A DNA stretch of 64,000 nucleotides from Pedobacter sp. PACM 27299. GTDB taxonomy: Bacteria; Bacteroidota; Bacteroidia; Sphingobacteriales; Sphingobacteriaceae. Positions within the stretch are counted from its first letter, which is position 1. Each line of letters starts with the position of its first letter. Shown here piece after piece: positions 54,709-62,854 of the stretch. A program made the translations under genes and the position numbers. The stretch covers positions 5,456,001-5,520,000 of the forward strand of contig NZ_CP012996.1 in NCBI RefSeq assembly GCF_001412655.1, read 5' to 3'. The notes beneath the pieces are model-generated. The model saw only the letters and a list, made by a program, of their open reading frames with translations. It made no database searches and was not told the DNA's origin.

Positions 54709-55749
54709 TTATTTATAGATGAATACCTCTATTTTTCCGTCTGCAGTAACCGTACCACGATACATCCCTGCAGTATTGAAAGGCATAGCCACATGTCCTT
54801 GTTGATCCATGGCAATTAAACCTCCATCTCCACCCATTTTACCCACTTTTTCCAGGGCTGCATTTGAGGCCTCTGCCACGGTCATGTTTTTATATTCCAT
54901 CATGGCTGAAATATCATGGGCAACTACATTTCTTATATAAAACTCTCCCCAGCCAGTGCAGGAAATTCCTGCTGTCGCATTATTTGCATAAGTTCCTGCA
55001 CCGATAATTGGTGCATCTCCTACCCTGCCGTACTTTTTATTGGTCATGCCACCGGTAGAAGTTCCTGCAGCGAGATTCCCTGCTTTATCTAATGCCACAG
55101 TACCCACTGTACCGAATTTATAATCTCTATTTTGGGTTCCCAATTTTTCAGTTTTCTTACTGCCATGATCCAGAACCGCTTTCACAGAATCCTGCTGGAT
55201 CGCCTTTTGTAAGCCATCCCAACGTTCTTTAGTAAAGAAGTACTTAGGATCCACGATTTCCAGCTTTACCTGTTTAGCAAAAGCTTCAGCACCTGGCCCC
55301 ACCATCATCACATGCTCAGATTTCTCCATCACTGCCCTTGCGGCACTAATCGGATTTTTGATCAGGGTTACTCCTGCAACAGCTCCGGCCATCAATGTTT
55401 TGCCATCCATTACCGCGGCGTCCATTTCATTTCTACCATCATGGGTAAAAACAGCCCCTTTACCTGCATTAAATAAAGGAGAATCTTCCATCACGTGAAT
55501 CGCTGCTTCTACAGCATCCAGACTTGATTTACCTGCTTTGATCGCGTTGTACCCAGCCTGTAGAGACTTCGTTAAATCAGCAACATAAGCCGCTTCCTTT
55601 TCAGGGCTCATGTTCTTTTTCAGGATAGTTCCTGCACCGCCATGAATCACCATTACATATTTCTGTTGTCCGCAAACTGTGCTACAAAAAAAGAGCAGCA
55701 AGCAAGATAAAAGATAGTTTATTTTATATTTCATCATCTTTCTTAGCAT
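54709..55749 (-). CDS. Isoaspartyl peptidase / L-asparaginase (Ntn hydrolase)
   Basis: This type III asparaginase family enzyme cleaves isoaspartyl dipeptides and asparagine after self-processing. A signal peptide (through SSTVCGQ) exports it to the periplasm. Core motifs are VIHGGAG, LFNAGKGAVFT, MDAAVMDG and the processing site FGTVGTVAL, where Thr214 (numbered from the ATG at 55749) should become the nucleophilic N-terminus. The downstream ATGs at residues 5 and 6 are alternative starts. No partner genes adjoin. Confidence 0.94.
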   Translation of the reverse strand: MLRKMMKYKINYLLSCLLLFFCSTVCGQQKYVMVIHGGAGTILKKNMSPEKEAAYVADLTKSLQAGYNAIKAGKSSLDAVEAAIHVMEDSPLFNAGKGAVFTHDGRNEMDAAVMDGKTLMAGAVAGVTLIKNPISAARAVMEKSEHVMMVGPGAEAFAKQVKLEIVDPKYFFTKERWDGLQKAIQQDSVKAVLDHGSKKTEKLGTQNRDYKFGTVGTVALDKAGNLAAGTSTGGMTNKKYGRVGDAPIIGAGTYANNATAGISCTGWGEFYIRNVVAHDISAMMEYKNMTVAEASNAALEKVGKMGGDGGLIAMDQQGHVAMPFNTAGMYRGTVTADGKIEVFIYK

Positions 55750-55808
55750 ATGGTAAATGTGTAAATCCCGTTAAAGTTATAGAAATCTAATCATTATATA
55801 TTAATTGG

Positions 55809-56531
55809 CTAGAAATCAAGCGGACCTAATCTGCGCATATTCTTCATGATCAGGTATTGTCTGTGGCGAATATAGGGAGTTGCATGTTTCGGTGACCAGC
55901 GGATAGGATTTGGAAAACACGCGGCAATTAATGCAGCCTGTGCCCTGCTCAGCTTAGTACAGGATTTTCCATAATAAGCCTGTGAAGCGGCTTCGGCACC
56001 ATAAATCCCATCTCCCATTTCTATCACATTAAGGTAGACTTCTAATATGCGCTCTTTGCTCCAAAAGATTTCGATGAGCAAAGTAAAATAAGCTTCAAAA
56101 CCCTTACGGATCCAGGAGCGGCCGGGCCATAGGAATACATTTTTGGCAGTTTGCTGAGAAATCGTACTTCCTCCCTTAATCTTTTTACCTTTTTGATTGG
56201 CAGCAAAAGCCTTCTCGATCGCTTTTACGTCGAAGCCGATGTGTTTTAGAAAAAGTTGATCTTCTGCAGATACAGCAGCCCTTTTCATGTTGTCTGAAAT
56301 CTGATCAAAGTCTACCCATTTCTTTTCCATTTTATAAGGCTTACCATCGGCTTTACGCTCGATATTCCTTTGGACCATCAACAGGGTGATGGGCGGATTC
56401 ACAAATCGATAAAACAATACCCAGAGCACAGATACCATCAAAAACCAAAGAAATACTTTGGTAACTATGCGGGTGATCTTTTGAAATAAAGGGGATTTAG
56501 TTTTACGAGGGTTGCGTTTCTTAGTTGCCAT
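55809..56531 (-). CDS. mtgA: Monofunctional peptidoglycan transglycosylase MtgA
   Basis: This GT51 enzyme polymerises glycan strands from lipid II at the inner membrane. A basic N-terminus and one membrane helix (about residues 22-42) precede the catalytic domain with SAEDQLFLKHIGFD (predicted catalytic Glu90), KGGSTISQQTAKN and RILEVYLNVIEMGDGIYG. The 240-residue length is normal. A -7 box ends only 4 nt before the ATG, so the transcript may be leaderless. Confidence 0.94.
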   Translation of the reverse strand: MATKKRNPRKTKSPLFQKITRIVTKVFLWFLMVSVLWVLFYRFVNPPITLLMVQRNIERKADGKPYKMEKKWVDFDQISDNMKRAAVSAEDQLFLKHIGFDVKAIEKAFAANQKGKKIKGGSTISQQTAKNVFLWPGRSWIRKGFEAYFTLLIEIFWSKERILEVYLNVIEMGDGIYGAEAASQAYYGKSCTKLSRAQAALIAACFPNPIRWSPKHATPYIRHRQYLIMKNMRRLGPLDF

Positions 56532-56535
56532 TACT

Positions 56536-56543
56536 CAAAGGTA
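56536..56543 (-). promoter_or_regulatory. -7 box 4 nt from the mtgA start codon
   Basis: The minus strand reads TACCTTTG, a perfect match. Four bases separate it from the mtgA ATG. No matching -33 element is clear. Confidence 0.45.
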
Positions 56544-56589
56544 AGAAGATTGGGGAATTCCATATCTGTTGTTTGGCAAAAAAGGCAAT

Positions 56590-56623
56590 AAAAAAAGGGC
56601 TCTGACAAATCAGAACCCTTTTT
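56590..56623 (-). terminator. Terminator of rpsF-rpsR-rplI
   Basis: A stem of 15 bp with one mismatch (56590-56604 and 56609-56623) and A/T-rich ends lies 19 bp beyond the rplI stop. The flanking A and T runs would allow termination from either side. Confidence 0.8.
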
Positions 56624-56641
56624 TATATCGTGTAGATAAGA

Positions 56642-57085
56642 TTACTCAGCTACAACTTCGAAAGGAACTTTAACTTTCACTTCTTTGTGTAAGTTTAAGT
56701 TGGCTACGTATTCACCAACAAATTTAGGTTCAGTTTCGAAAGTGATGCGGCGACGGTCAACATCAAAACCTTGTTGTTTCAATGCATCAGAAATCATAAT
56801 AGTGTTTACTGCACCAAAAATCTTTCCTGTTTCACCAGCTTTAGCACCGATAGTTAACTTCACATCTACTAGACGTGCAGCGATACCATCAGCATCTTTC
56901 TTAATTTTATCTTGTTTAAAAGCAGCTTGTTTCAAGTTTTCTGCTAATACTTTTTTCGCTGAAGGAGTAGCCAACTGACCGAATCCTTGAGGGATTAAGT
57001 AGTTACGACCGTATCCTGGCTTTACATTAACGATATCGTCTTTCTCCCCTAGGGATTTGATATCTTGTTTTAAAATAATTTCCAT
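56642..57085 (-). CDS. rplI: 50S ribosomal protein L9
   Basis: L9 binds 23S rRNA at the base of the L1 stalk. The N-terminal domain shows the signature GYGRNYLIPQGF, joined by a long helix to the C-terminal domain. The 147-residue length is normal. It is the last gene of the rpsF-rpsR-rplI operon, 10 bp after rpsR, and ends just before the terminator. Confidence 0.97.
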   Translation of the reverse strand: MEIILKQDIKSLGEKDDIVNVKPGYGRNYLIPQGFGQLATPSAKKVLAENLKQAAFKQDKIKKDADGIAARLVDVKLTIGAKAGETGKIFGAVNTIMISDALKQQGFDVDRRRITFETEPKFVGEYVANLNLHKEVKVKVPFEVVAE

Positions 57086-57095
57086 TTCTCAGCTC

Positions 57096-57359
57096 CTATT
57101 TTAATTGGTCAGCAACAAAAGGTAACAAACCAATATGACGTGAGCGTTTTACCGCTTGTGCCACTTTGCGTTGGAATTTCAATGAAGTACCGGTTAAACG
57201 GCGAGGTAAAATTTTACCTTGGTCATTGATGAACTTTAACAAAAAGTTTGCGTCTTTGTAATCAATATATTTAATTCCGTTCTTTTTGAAACGGCAATAT
57301 TTTTTTCTGTTATCGTCCACTTTTGGAGCAGTAACATATTGTATTTGATCTTTAGCCAT
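57096..57359 (-). CDS. rpsR: 30S ribosomal protein S18
   Basis: S18 forms a heterodimer with S6 on the platform of the small subunit. The 87-residue sequence contains [59 protein letters not shown] in pieces typical of the family. It overlaps the rpsF stop by one base and precedes rplI. Confidence 0.97.
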   Translation of the reverse strand: MAKDQIQYVTAPKVDDNRKKYCRFKKNGIKYIDYKDANFLLKFINDQGKILPRRLTGTSLKFQRKVAQAVKRSRHIGLLPFVADQLK

Positions 57360-57721
57360 TATCCTGCAACCTCCTCTTTCTTAGGTTTTTTGTTAAAAGC
57401 ACCACTGCGTTTCTTCTCATTATACGCAACCGCATGACGATCTAATCTAATGGTAAGGAAACGTAGAACACGCTCATCACGTTTTAGTTCTAATTCCAAT
57501 TTACTTACTAATTCACCTGAAGATTTGTATTCTGTAAGGTGGAAGAATCCGCTTGCTTTCTTTTCAATCGGATACGCTAATTTTCTCAAACCCCAATTGT
57601 CCTCTTGAACAATCTCGGCTCCGCTATCAGTGATGATTTTGCTGAATTTGGCTAATGCCTCTTTAGCAACCTCTTCTGATAACAACGGGGTTAGAACGAT
57701 AACAGTTTCGTACTGATTCAT
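57359..57721 (-). CDS. rpsF: 30S ribosomal protein S6
   Basis: S6 pairs with S18. The start [14 protein letters not shown] and the [21 protein letters not shown] segment are characteristic; the C-terminus is a Lys/Arg-rich extension. The leader of about 40 nt, between the promoter at 57768 and the ATG, contains a small CCCG/CGGG hairpin that could be part of S6:S18 autoregulation, but I cannot confirm the known motif. Confidence 0.97.
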   Translation of the reverse strand: MNQYETVIVLTPLLSEEVAKEALAKFSKIITDSGAEIVQEDNWGLRKLAYPIEKKASGFFHLTEYKSSGELVSKLELELKRDERVLRFLTIRLDRHAVAYNEKKRSGAFNKKPKKEEVAG

Positions 57722-57767
57722 TGTTATGATTAATTTATGTTTATTTCCCGCATTAAATACGGGGATG

Positions 57768-57797
57768 CAAATGTAGCAATTATATATTAAAAATCAA
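57768..57797 (-). promoter_or_regulatory. Promoter of the rpsF operon
   Basis: TTG (57795-57797), a 19-bp spacer and TACATTTG (57768-57775) on the minus strand give a perfect consensus promoter. Confidence 0.75.
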
Positions 57798-57803
57798 ATC
57801 ATC

Positions 57804-59042
57804 TTAGTGTTTACCAAACAGATAGTTAAGGCCGACACGAAATCTTTGTCGCTCTGCACTATAATAAACGTAGCTAGTCATGGAAGTAGGAATGCTATAA
57901 CCAGCCAGCAATTCGATTCTTTTATTCAGCACCATTCCTGCATTAATAGGAATGGTTAAGTAAAACTTTTCCAGGTCGAGCGGAACCGCAACTTTTCTTC
58001 TATCATCAGTCAGGATCTCCTTTTCATAGCTGAAATTCACCAGATTACTGACTTTTGAATAATTCAAGCCTGCTCCTGCACTCACAAAAACCTTAAGATG
58101 ATCAGCATTATAAATATGATAAGATATGGAAGGGCTGAATATAAAATTCAACTGATCAAAGGAGTTTCCTCCTGCAGGGCTGGTTACTTCACTGTTACTC
58201 TTTACGAAAGCCATTTCTATGCGAAATAACAGCCTTCGGATTGCAGGGTTTACAAATAAATCAACACCACCGCTAAACATTGGTGAGAAAGATGTTTTTG
58301 ATTTTGCATCTGATGATGCCAGTGGAGTTTCCCCGCGGAACTTGGTATTTGCCATATCCAGACTAAGTCCAGCAAACCACCTGAATTGCTGATACTTAGA
58401 CTTAATCCTCTCCTGTCCATTAATTAAAGTCGCGACCTTGATGAGCTCATCTTCTTTATATTTTAATGTCGCCAGTCTGCGTTCATTTGGAGGTGATAAC
58501 TTATCATACTTTTGCATCAGGCTTGATAACTGACGGGCATACCTCAGGTTTGTGAGGAGCTTTCCAGATTCATCATCTCTATAATACAACTGCATCACTA
58601 ATTCTGTAGGAAGGGTATCACCTTTATCTAAGATATAAAACCTGGTTTTGATGCGATCCACATAGGCATATAGAGTCACATTCGGCCCTGTCTGCAATAC
58701 TTGTAGAAAGACGGTATCTCTTCTTGATGAAGTATCCACCAGGGATGAAATTTTAGAAATTTCAACTGAACCTAAACTGATGTCTACCAGAAAACGTTGG
58801 TAGGATGCCATATCATCAATGTGCCAGGCTGTACAATCGTTTAACGTGTAAGTCTTAGGGGCTGCTGAATTTAATTCAGTTTTAAAAATGAATGTAGTAG
58901 GAGTTTTTAATCCTTCTCTATAATCAATATATCCTTTAAGGGTATCTCCCGTATTTGTCACTAAGTACCCTTTTTGGAAATTAGACTGAGCCATTCCAAT
59001 GGCAGGAATGGCCATCATTAAGAAAAGAAAAAAGCGCTTCAT
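57804..59042 (-). CDS. Outer-membrane beta-barrel protein, paralogue A
   Basis: A signal peptide (about 1-18, ending MAQ) is followed by a globular N-terminal module (SNFQKGYLVTNTGDTLKGYIDYREG, about 19-200) and a C-terminal region of about 190 residues with alternating strands that look like a small outer-membrane barrel (PorT/OMP type). It is 19 bp downstream of a clear paralogue, so the pair is probably one operon. Function unknown; surface or outer-membrane location is inferred. Confidence 0.8.
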   Translation of the reverse strand: MKRFFLFLMMAIPAIGMAQSNFQKGYLVTNTGDTLKGYIDYREGLKTPTTFIFKTELNSAAPKTYTLNDCTAWHIDDMASYQRFLVDISLGSVEISKISSLVDTSSRRDTVFLQVLQTGPNVTLYAYVDRIKTRFYILDKGDTLPTELVMQLYYRDDESGKLLTNLRYARQLSSLMQKYDKLSPPNERRLATLKYKEDELIKVATLINGQERIKSKYQQFRWFAGLSLDMANTKFRGETPLASSDAKSKTSFSPMFSGGVDLFVNPAIRRLLFRIEMAFVKSNSEVTSPAGGNSFDQLNFIFSPSISYHIYNADHLKVFVSAGAGLNYSKVSNLVNFSYEKEILTDDRRKVAVPLDLEKFYLTIPINAGMVLNKRIELLAGYSIPTSMTSYVYYSAERQRFRVGLNYLFGKH

Positions 59043-59061
59043 ATATTATATATTTTAATCA

Positions 59062-60294
59062 TTAATATTTACCAAAAAGATAGTTCAACCCAACCCTCAT
59101 TCTTTGTCTGTACATCCCTATATGTACGTAATCTACCATGCTGGTGGGGAAATTATAGCCTGCAAGGAATTCCATCTTTTTATTCATTACTACACCTACA
59201 TGAACAGGAAAAGAAAGGTGCATCGTTCTTATCGTTAATGAATAATCAACTTTAAATTGATTAAAAGCTCCATCCAGCATCTGATATCCGCTCTGCTTGC
59301 TGTAAGCAGAAAAATTGATTCCAAATGCTCCACTCACATAAACCTTAAAATTCTCTTGACTATAAATATGGTATAAAACACCTGGACTCAATGTGGCGGT
59401 GACCATGTCAAAAGCATTAAATCCTTTTGGGCTTGAAACTTCGCTATTGGTTTTAACCAGGCTCAGCTCTGTACGGAATACTAGTTTACGGATGGCAGGA
59501 TTGACGAAAACATCAAACCCGCCGTTAATCATGGGGCTTACAGTTGTCTTTGATTGTGCCTCTTTTGAAGCCAATACAGACTCTCCTTCGAATTTAGTAC
59601 GCCCCAGGTCCATACTAAGTCCTGCAAACCATCTTGTTTTAGGAAATTGTGGAGGTGCCAGCTGCTGATCATTGATCACTAATACGATCCTAATCAGCTC
59701 TTTTCTTTGATAATTTAATATCGAAAGCTTTTTCTCCATAGCCACTGTCCATTTCCCATACTTTCTGACCAGACTCATTAACTGTCGGACGTATTGAACA
59801 TTGACCATTATTTTACTCGGATCCTTCGCCTGATGAGAAAGTTCTCTGATCAATTCAACCGGAACCGCATTGGTTTTATCCTGAATGTAGAGCCTTTCTT
59901 TAATGCGGTCTGTGTAGCTATATAGCGTAACGTTTGATCCTTCCTGTAGTACCTGAAGGAAAACACTGTCTGTTTTAAAGCTCTTATCTATTTTGTCAGA
60001 AAGTTCAGAGAATTCAATTGAAGCCGTACTGATGTCTACTAAAAAACGTCTATATGTCGTATTATCATAATTGATATGGAATTCGGCGCAATCTTTTAGT
60101 GTGTATACCTTCGTTTCTTTACGGCCATTATCACTAAAACTTACTGAAGTTGGGTTGTGTGACAGTTCCCGATAATCGATCCAACCGTTCAAGGTATCTT
60201 TTTTATTAGTGATCAAATATCCTTTTTGGAAATTGGATTGGGCGTAGCTCAGGAATGGAAGAACCATAAAAAGCCCGAAAAGAAAGCGCGTCAT
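59062..60294 (-). CDS. Outer-membrane beta-barrel protein, paralogue B
   Basis: This 410-residue protein has the same plan as its neighbour: signal peptide, the conserved SNFQKGYLITNKKDTLNGWIDYRE opening, and a C-terminal barrel ending in RVGLNYLFGK, which is shared with paralogue A. The two have clearly diverged along their length, so this is an old tandem duplication. The upstream box TATATTTG at 60318-60325 is a likely -7 element. Confidence 0.8.
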   Translation of the reverse strand: MTRFLFGLFMVLPFLSYAQSNFQKGYLITNKKDTLNGWIDYRELSHNPTSVSFSDNGRKETKVYTLKDCAEFHINYDNTTYRRFLVDISTASIEFSELSDKIDKSFKTDSVFLQVLQEGSNVTLYSYTDRIKERLYIQDKTNAVPVELIRELSHQAKDPSKIMVNVQYVRQLMSLVRKYGKWTVAMEKKLSILNYQRKELIRIVLVINDQQLAPPQFPKTRWFAGLSMDLGRTKFEGESVLASKEAQSKTTVSPMINGGFDVFVNPAIRKLVFRTELSLVKTNSEVSSPKGFNAFDMVTATLSPGVLYHIYSQENFKVYVSGAFGINFSAYSKQSGYQMLDGAFNQFKVDYSLTIRTMHLSFPVHVGVVMNKKMEFLAGYNFPTSMVDYVHIGMYRQRMRVGLNYLFGKY

Positions 60295-60317
60295 AAATGA
60301 AGTTTACGTTATTTGCG

Positions 60318-60325
60318 CAAATATA
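60318..60325 (-). promoter_or_regulatory. -7 box of the tandem outer-membrane protein genes
   Basis: The minus strand reads TATATTTG, a perfect TAnnTTTG, 23 nt upstream of the ATG at 60294. The -33 element is unclear. Confidence 0.45.
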
Positions 60326-60435
60326 CACAAAATTTACAATTAAGAAAACATAAAAACCAAAACTTCCAAAGCAGATCATTTTATTTTCCAACAAATCCCC
60401 TCTGCTCCATAAAAAATTTATAATTTCGTTGGCGA

Positions 60436-62292
60436 ATGGAGAATTTTATAGTTTCAGCCCGTAAATACCGTCCGGCAACGTTTGAAACCGTGGTTGGCCA
60501 ACATCACATTACAGGTACACTTAAAAATGCCATCAAGAATAATCAATTAGCTCAGGCTTTTTTATTCTGTGGGCCGAGGGGAGTGGGTAAAACAACTTGC
60601 GCAAGAATTCTTGCCAAAACGATCAATTGTACCAATCTGACTCCTGAACAGGAAGCTTGCGGTACTTGTGATTCCTGTGTTTCTTTTCAAACCGGTCATT
60701 CTTTTAATTTTCACGAATTAGATGCGGCATCCAACAACTCTGTTGACGATATCCGTAGTCTGATTGAACAGGTACGCATTCCTCCTCAAGCAGGAAAATA
60801 TAAAATCTATATCATTGATGAGGTACACATGCTTTCGGCAAATGCGTTTAATGCCTTTCTGAAAACATTAGAGGAACCGCCATCGTATGCTATATTTATA
60901 TTAGCCACTACAGAAAAACATAAAATACTTCCAACCATTCTTTCCCGTTGTCAGATTTTTGACTTTAACAGGATTCAGGTGGATGATATTTCCAGCTTAC
61001 TGAATAAAATTGCAGTACGTGAAAACATCAGTGTAGAAGCAGATGGCCTGCATATTATTGCACAAAAAGCAGACGGTGGATTGAGAGATGCCCTTTCTAT
61101 GTTTGACCAGATTGTGAGTTATACCAATAAGAACCTAACTTATAAATCAGTAATTGACAACCTGAATATCCTGGATTATGATTACTATTTTAAGCTAACT
61201 CAATATTTGCTAAGCGCTGATGTGAGCAATGCCTTGATTCTTTTTGATGAGATCCTGAACAATGGTTTTGATGGAAATAACTTTATCAACGGATTGGCCA
61301 GTCACCTAAGAAATTTATTGGTAGCGAAAGATCCGCAGACCACAAAGTTGTTAGAGGTTAGCGAGAATATTAAACAAAAATACATCAGCCAAAGTCAGCA
61401 GACACCTGTTTCCTTTGTGTTGACCGCTTTAAACCTTGCCAATCAGTGTGACCTGATTTATAAGAACAGCAAGAACCAACGACTTCAGGTGGAGTTGGCA
61501 CTGATCAAGATGTGTCATATTCCATCAGTCCTGCAACTTGCCCAGCAACCTGTACAAAACGCCGCAACTGACCAAAATCAGATTAAAAAAAAAACTAATG
61601 TAAGTCCGCCGGCAGCGCCAATTTTATCTCAGGTTCCTTCCGAAACACAAGCAGCAACACAAGCGCCTGCACCCGTACCCTATCCAACAACACAGAGTGT
61701 ACCTGTCCTTGCTGAACCTGCGCCGAAACCTGTTCCCGCAACAGCTCTTAGTGCACCTGTAAAATCTTCTACTGCGCCTACTGCAAAAATTGCTTTAACT
61801 CAAAAAATCAGTCTGAATGGCAGCAATGCCACTGGTACGTTCATTCCTTCTTTAACAGATATGAATGCAAAATCTGCCGGGGCTGACAGCGATGAACCTA
61901 AATATATTAGTGGGGATTCAAGGGAATCTTTTTCGCAGGAGCAGTTTTTGAGCTTATGGAATCAATATGCGGAAAATGCAAAAACCGCCGGAAAGATTAA
62001 CATCTATACCTTAATGATTGGTGCTGAACCTCAGTTAGAGGGCACAGAACTAATCATAGCCAAGGTTGAACATAAACTTCAGGAAGGACTTTTACAGGAA
62101 GAAATGGTAGATCTGATGAACTTCCTCAGACCACGATTGAAAAACTTCAGCATCTCTGTGAAAACTATTCAGGCAGCACGTGAAGTCGTAAACCGACTAT
62201 ATACCAGTACAGAGAAGTATCAGTTCTTACTGGATAAAAACCCGAAATTAGAGGAACTCCGTCGTAAGTTTAACCTTGACGTAAACCCTTAG
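60436..62292 (+). CDS. dnaX: DNA polymerase III subunits gamma and tau
   Basis: DnaX is the clamp-loader ATPase. The Walker A is GPRGVGKTT (residues 46-54), zinc ligands are Cys65, 75, 78 and 81, Walker B includes Asp128-Glu129 (IIDEVH), and the SRC motif is in ILSRCQIFDF. Domains I-III end near residue 370. A 10-base A run (61585-61594, codons 384-387) lies directly after them; in both shifted frames a stop codon occurs within one or two codons, so slippage would give a gamma form of 387-388 residues. The full 618-residue tau has a Pro/Ala-rich linker and a C-terminal domain (about 480-618). A degenerate box TAATTTCG lies 7 nt before the ATG. Confidence 0.96.
   Translation: MENFIVSARKYRPATFETVVGQHHITGTLKNAIKNNQLAQAFLFCGPRGVGKTTCARILAKTINCTNLTPEQEACGTCDSCVSFQTGHSFNFHELDAASNNSVDDIRSLIEQVRIPPQAGKYKIYIIDEVHMLSANAFNAFLKTLEEPPSYAIFILATTEKHKILPTILSRCQIFDFNRIQVDDISSLLNKIAVRENISVEADGLHIIAQKADGGLRDALSMFDQIVSYTNKNLTYKSVIDNLNILDYDYYFKLTQYLLSADVSNALILFDEILNNGFDGNNFINGLASHLRNLLVAKDPQTTKLLEVSENIKQKYISQSQQTPVSFVLTALNLANQCDLIYKNSKNQRLQVELALIKMCHIPSVLQLAQQPVQNAATDQNQIKKKTNVSPPAAPILSQVPSETQAATQAPAPVPYPTTQSVPVLAEPAPKPVPATALSAPVKSSTAPTAKIALTQKISLNGSNATGTFIPSLTDMNAKSAGADSDEPKYISGDSRESFSQEQFLSLWNQYAENAKTAGKINIYTLMIGAEPQLEGTELIIAKVEHKLQEGLLQEEMVDLMNFLRPRLKNFSISVKTIQAAREVVNRLYTSTEKYQFLLDKNPKLEELRRKFNLDVNP
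61585..61594 (+). promoter_or_regulatory. Poly-A slippage site in dnaX
   Basis: Ten consecutive A in frame. One extra A leads to AAC TAA, one A fewer leads to CTA ATG TAA, so both frames stop almost at once. Confidence 0.6.
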
Positions 62293-62692
62293 TTTTTCTA
62301 CTTGGCTCTGGAGTATCATTGATGGGATAACCTTCTTCATCCAGATCTTTGCGTTCATCTTCTGCTGTTCTTGCCAGTAATTCATCTTCTGGAGCAAGAA
62401 CTACAATTTCTCCGTTATCGATATGCATACCCGCTTCTTCAAGGTTTTCGCCAATTTGTTCTTCATCATTATATTCACTGCCGATGTAAGGATTGGCTTC
62501 ATCATAAGAAGAACTGCTATCTTCCCCATTGGGTGCCGAAGTATCGTAAGGTAAAGGGTGATCGTAATCTTTTTCTTCTCCTTTTACATCAAATACAAAG
62601 CTATTTTTGTCTTTATCATAAGATAAATTGTCAAAATCTTTCGTTTCTCCAAGGTCTGTCGGATGAAGTTTATCCTTTTTTTCGGTACTCAT
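62270..62692 (-). CDS. Acidic hypothetical protein
   Basis: I do not recognise this protein of about 140 residues. It is strongly acidic, rich in Asp, Glu and Ser, has no cysteine, signal peptide or membrane segment, and is probably largely disordered. Starts at 62701 and 62692 (MSTEKKDK) are both possible; I prefer the latter. It overlaps the end of dnaX by 23 bp in convergent orientation. The coding evidence is the low-complexity but clearly biased composition and the length. Confidence 0.65.
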   Translation of the reverse strand: MSTEKKDKLHPTDLGETKDFDNLSYDKDKNSFVFDVKGEEKDYDHPLPYDTSAPNGEDSSSSYDEANPYIGSEYNDEEQIGENLEEAGMHIDNGEIVVLAPEDELLARTAEDERKDLDEEGYPINDTPEPSRKTKGLRQG

Positions 62693-62840
62693 AATGATCA
62701 AGTTATACCATCATAACGTTATAAAATCTTGAATTGTTTTTTGTTATTCCCACAAAATGCGGTTATACTGCTGTTATCAGCTGATAAAAGAAGTTTTAAG
62801 TTTTCTTAACTGAGATTTATACTTCTTTGGGTATAAATTT

Positions 62841-62848
62841 TAGCTTTG
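62841..62848 (+). promoter_or_regulatory. -7 box 6 nt from the TonB receptor start
   Basis: TAGCTTTG is a perfect TAnnTTTG match ending 6 nt before the ATG at 62855. A TTG at 62827-62829 is only 11 bp upstream, too close for a normal -33 element. Confidence 0.5.
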
Positions 62849-62854
62849 TTTGTG

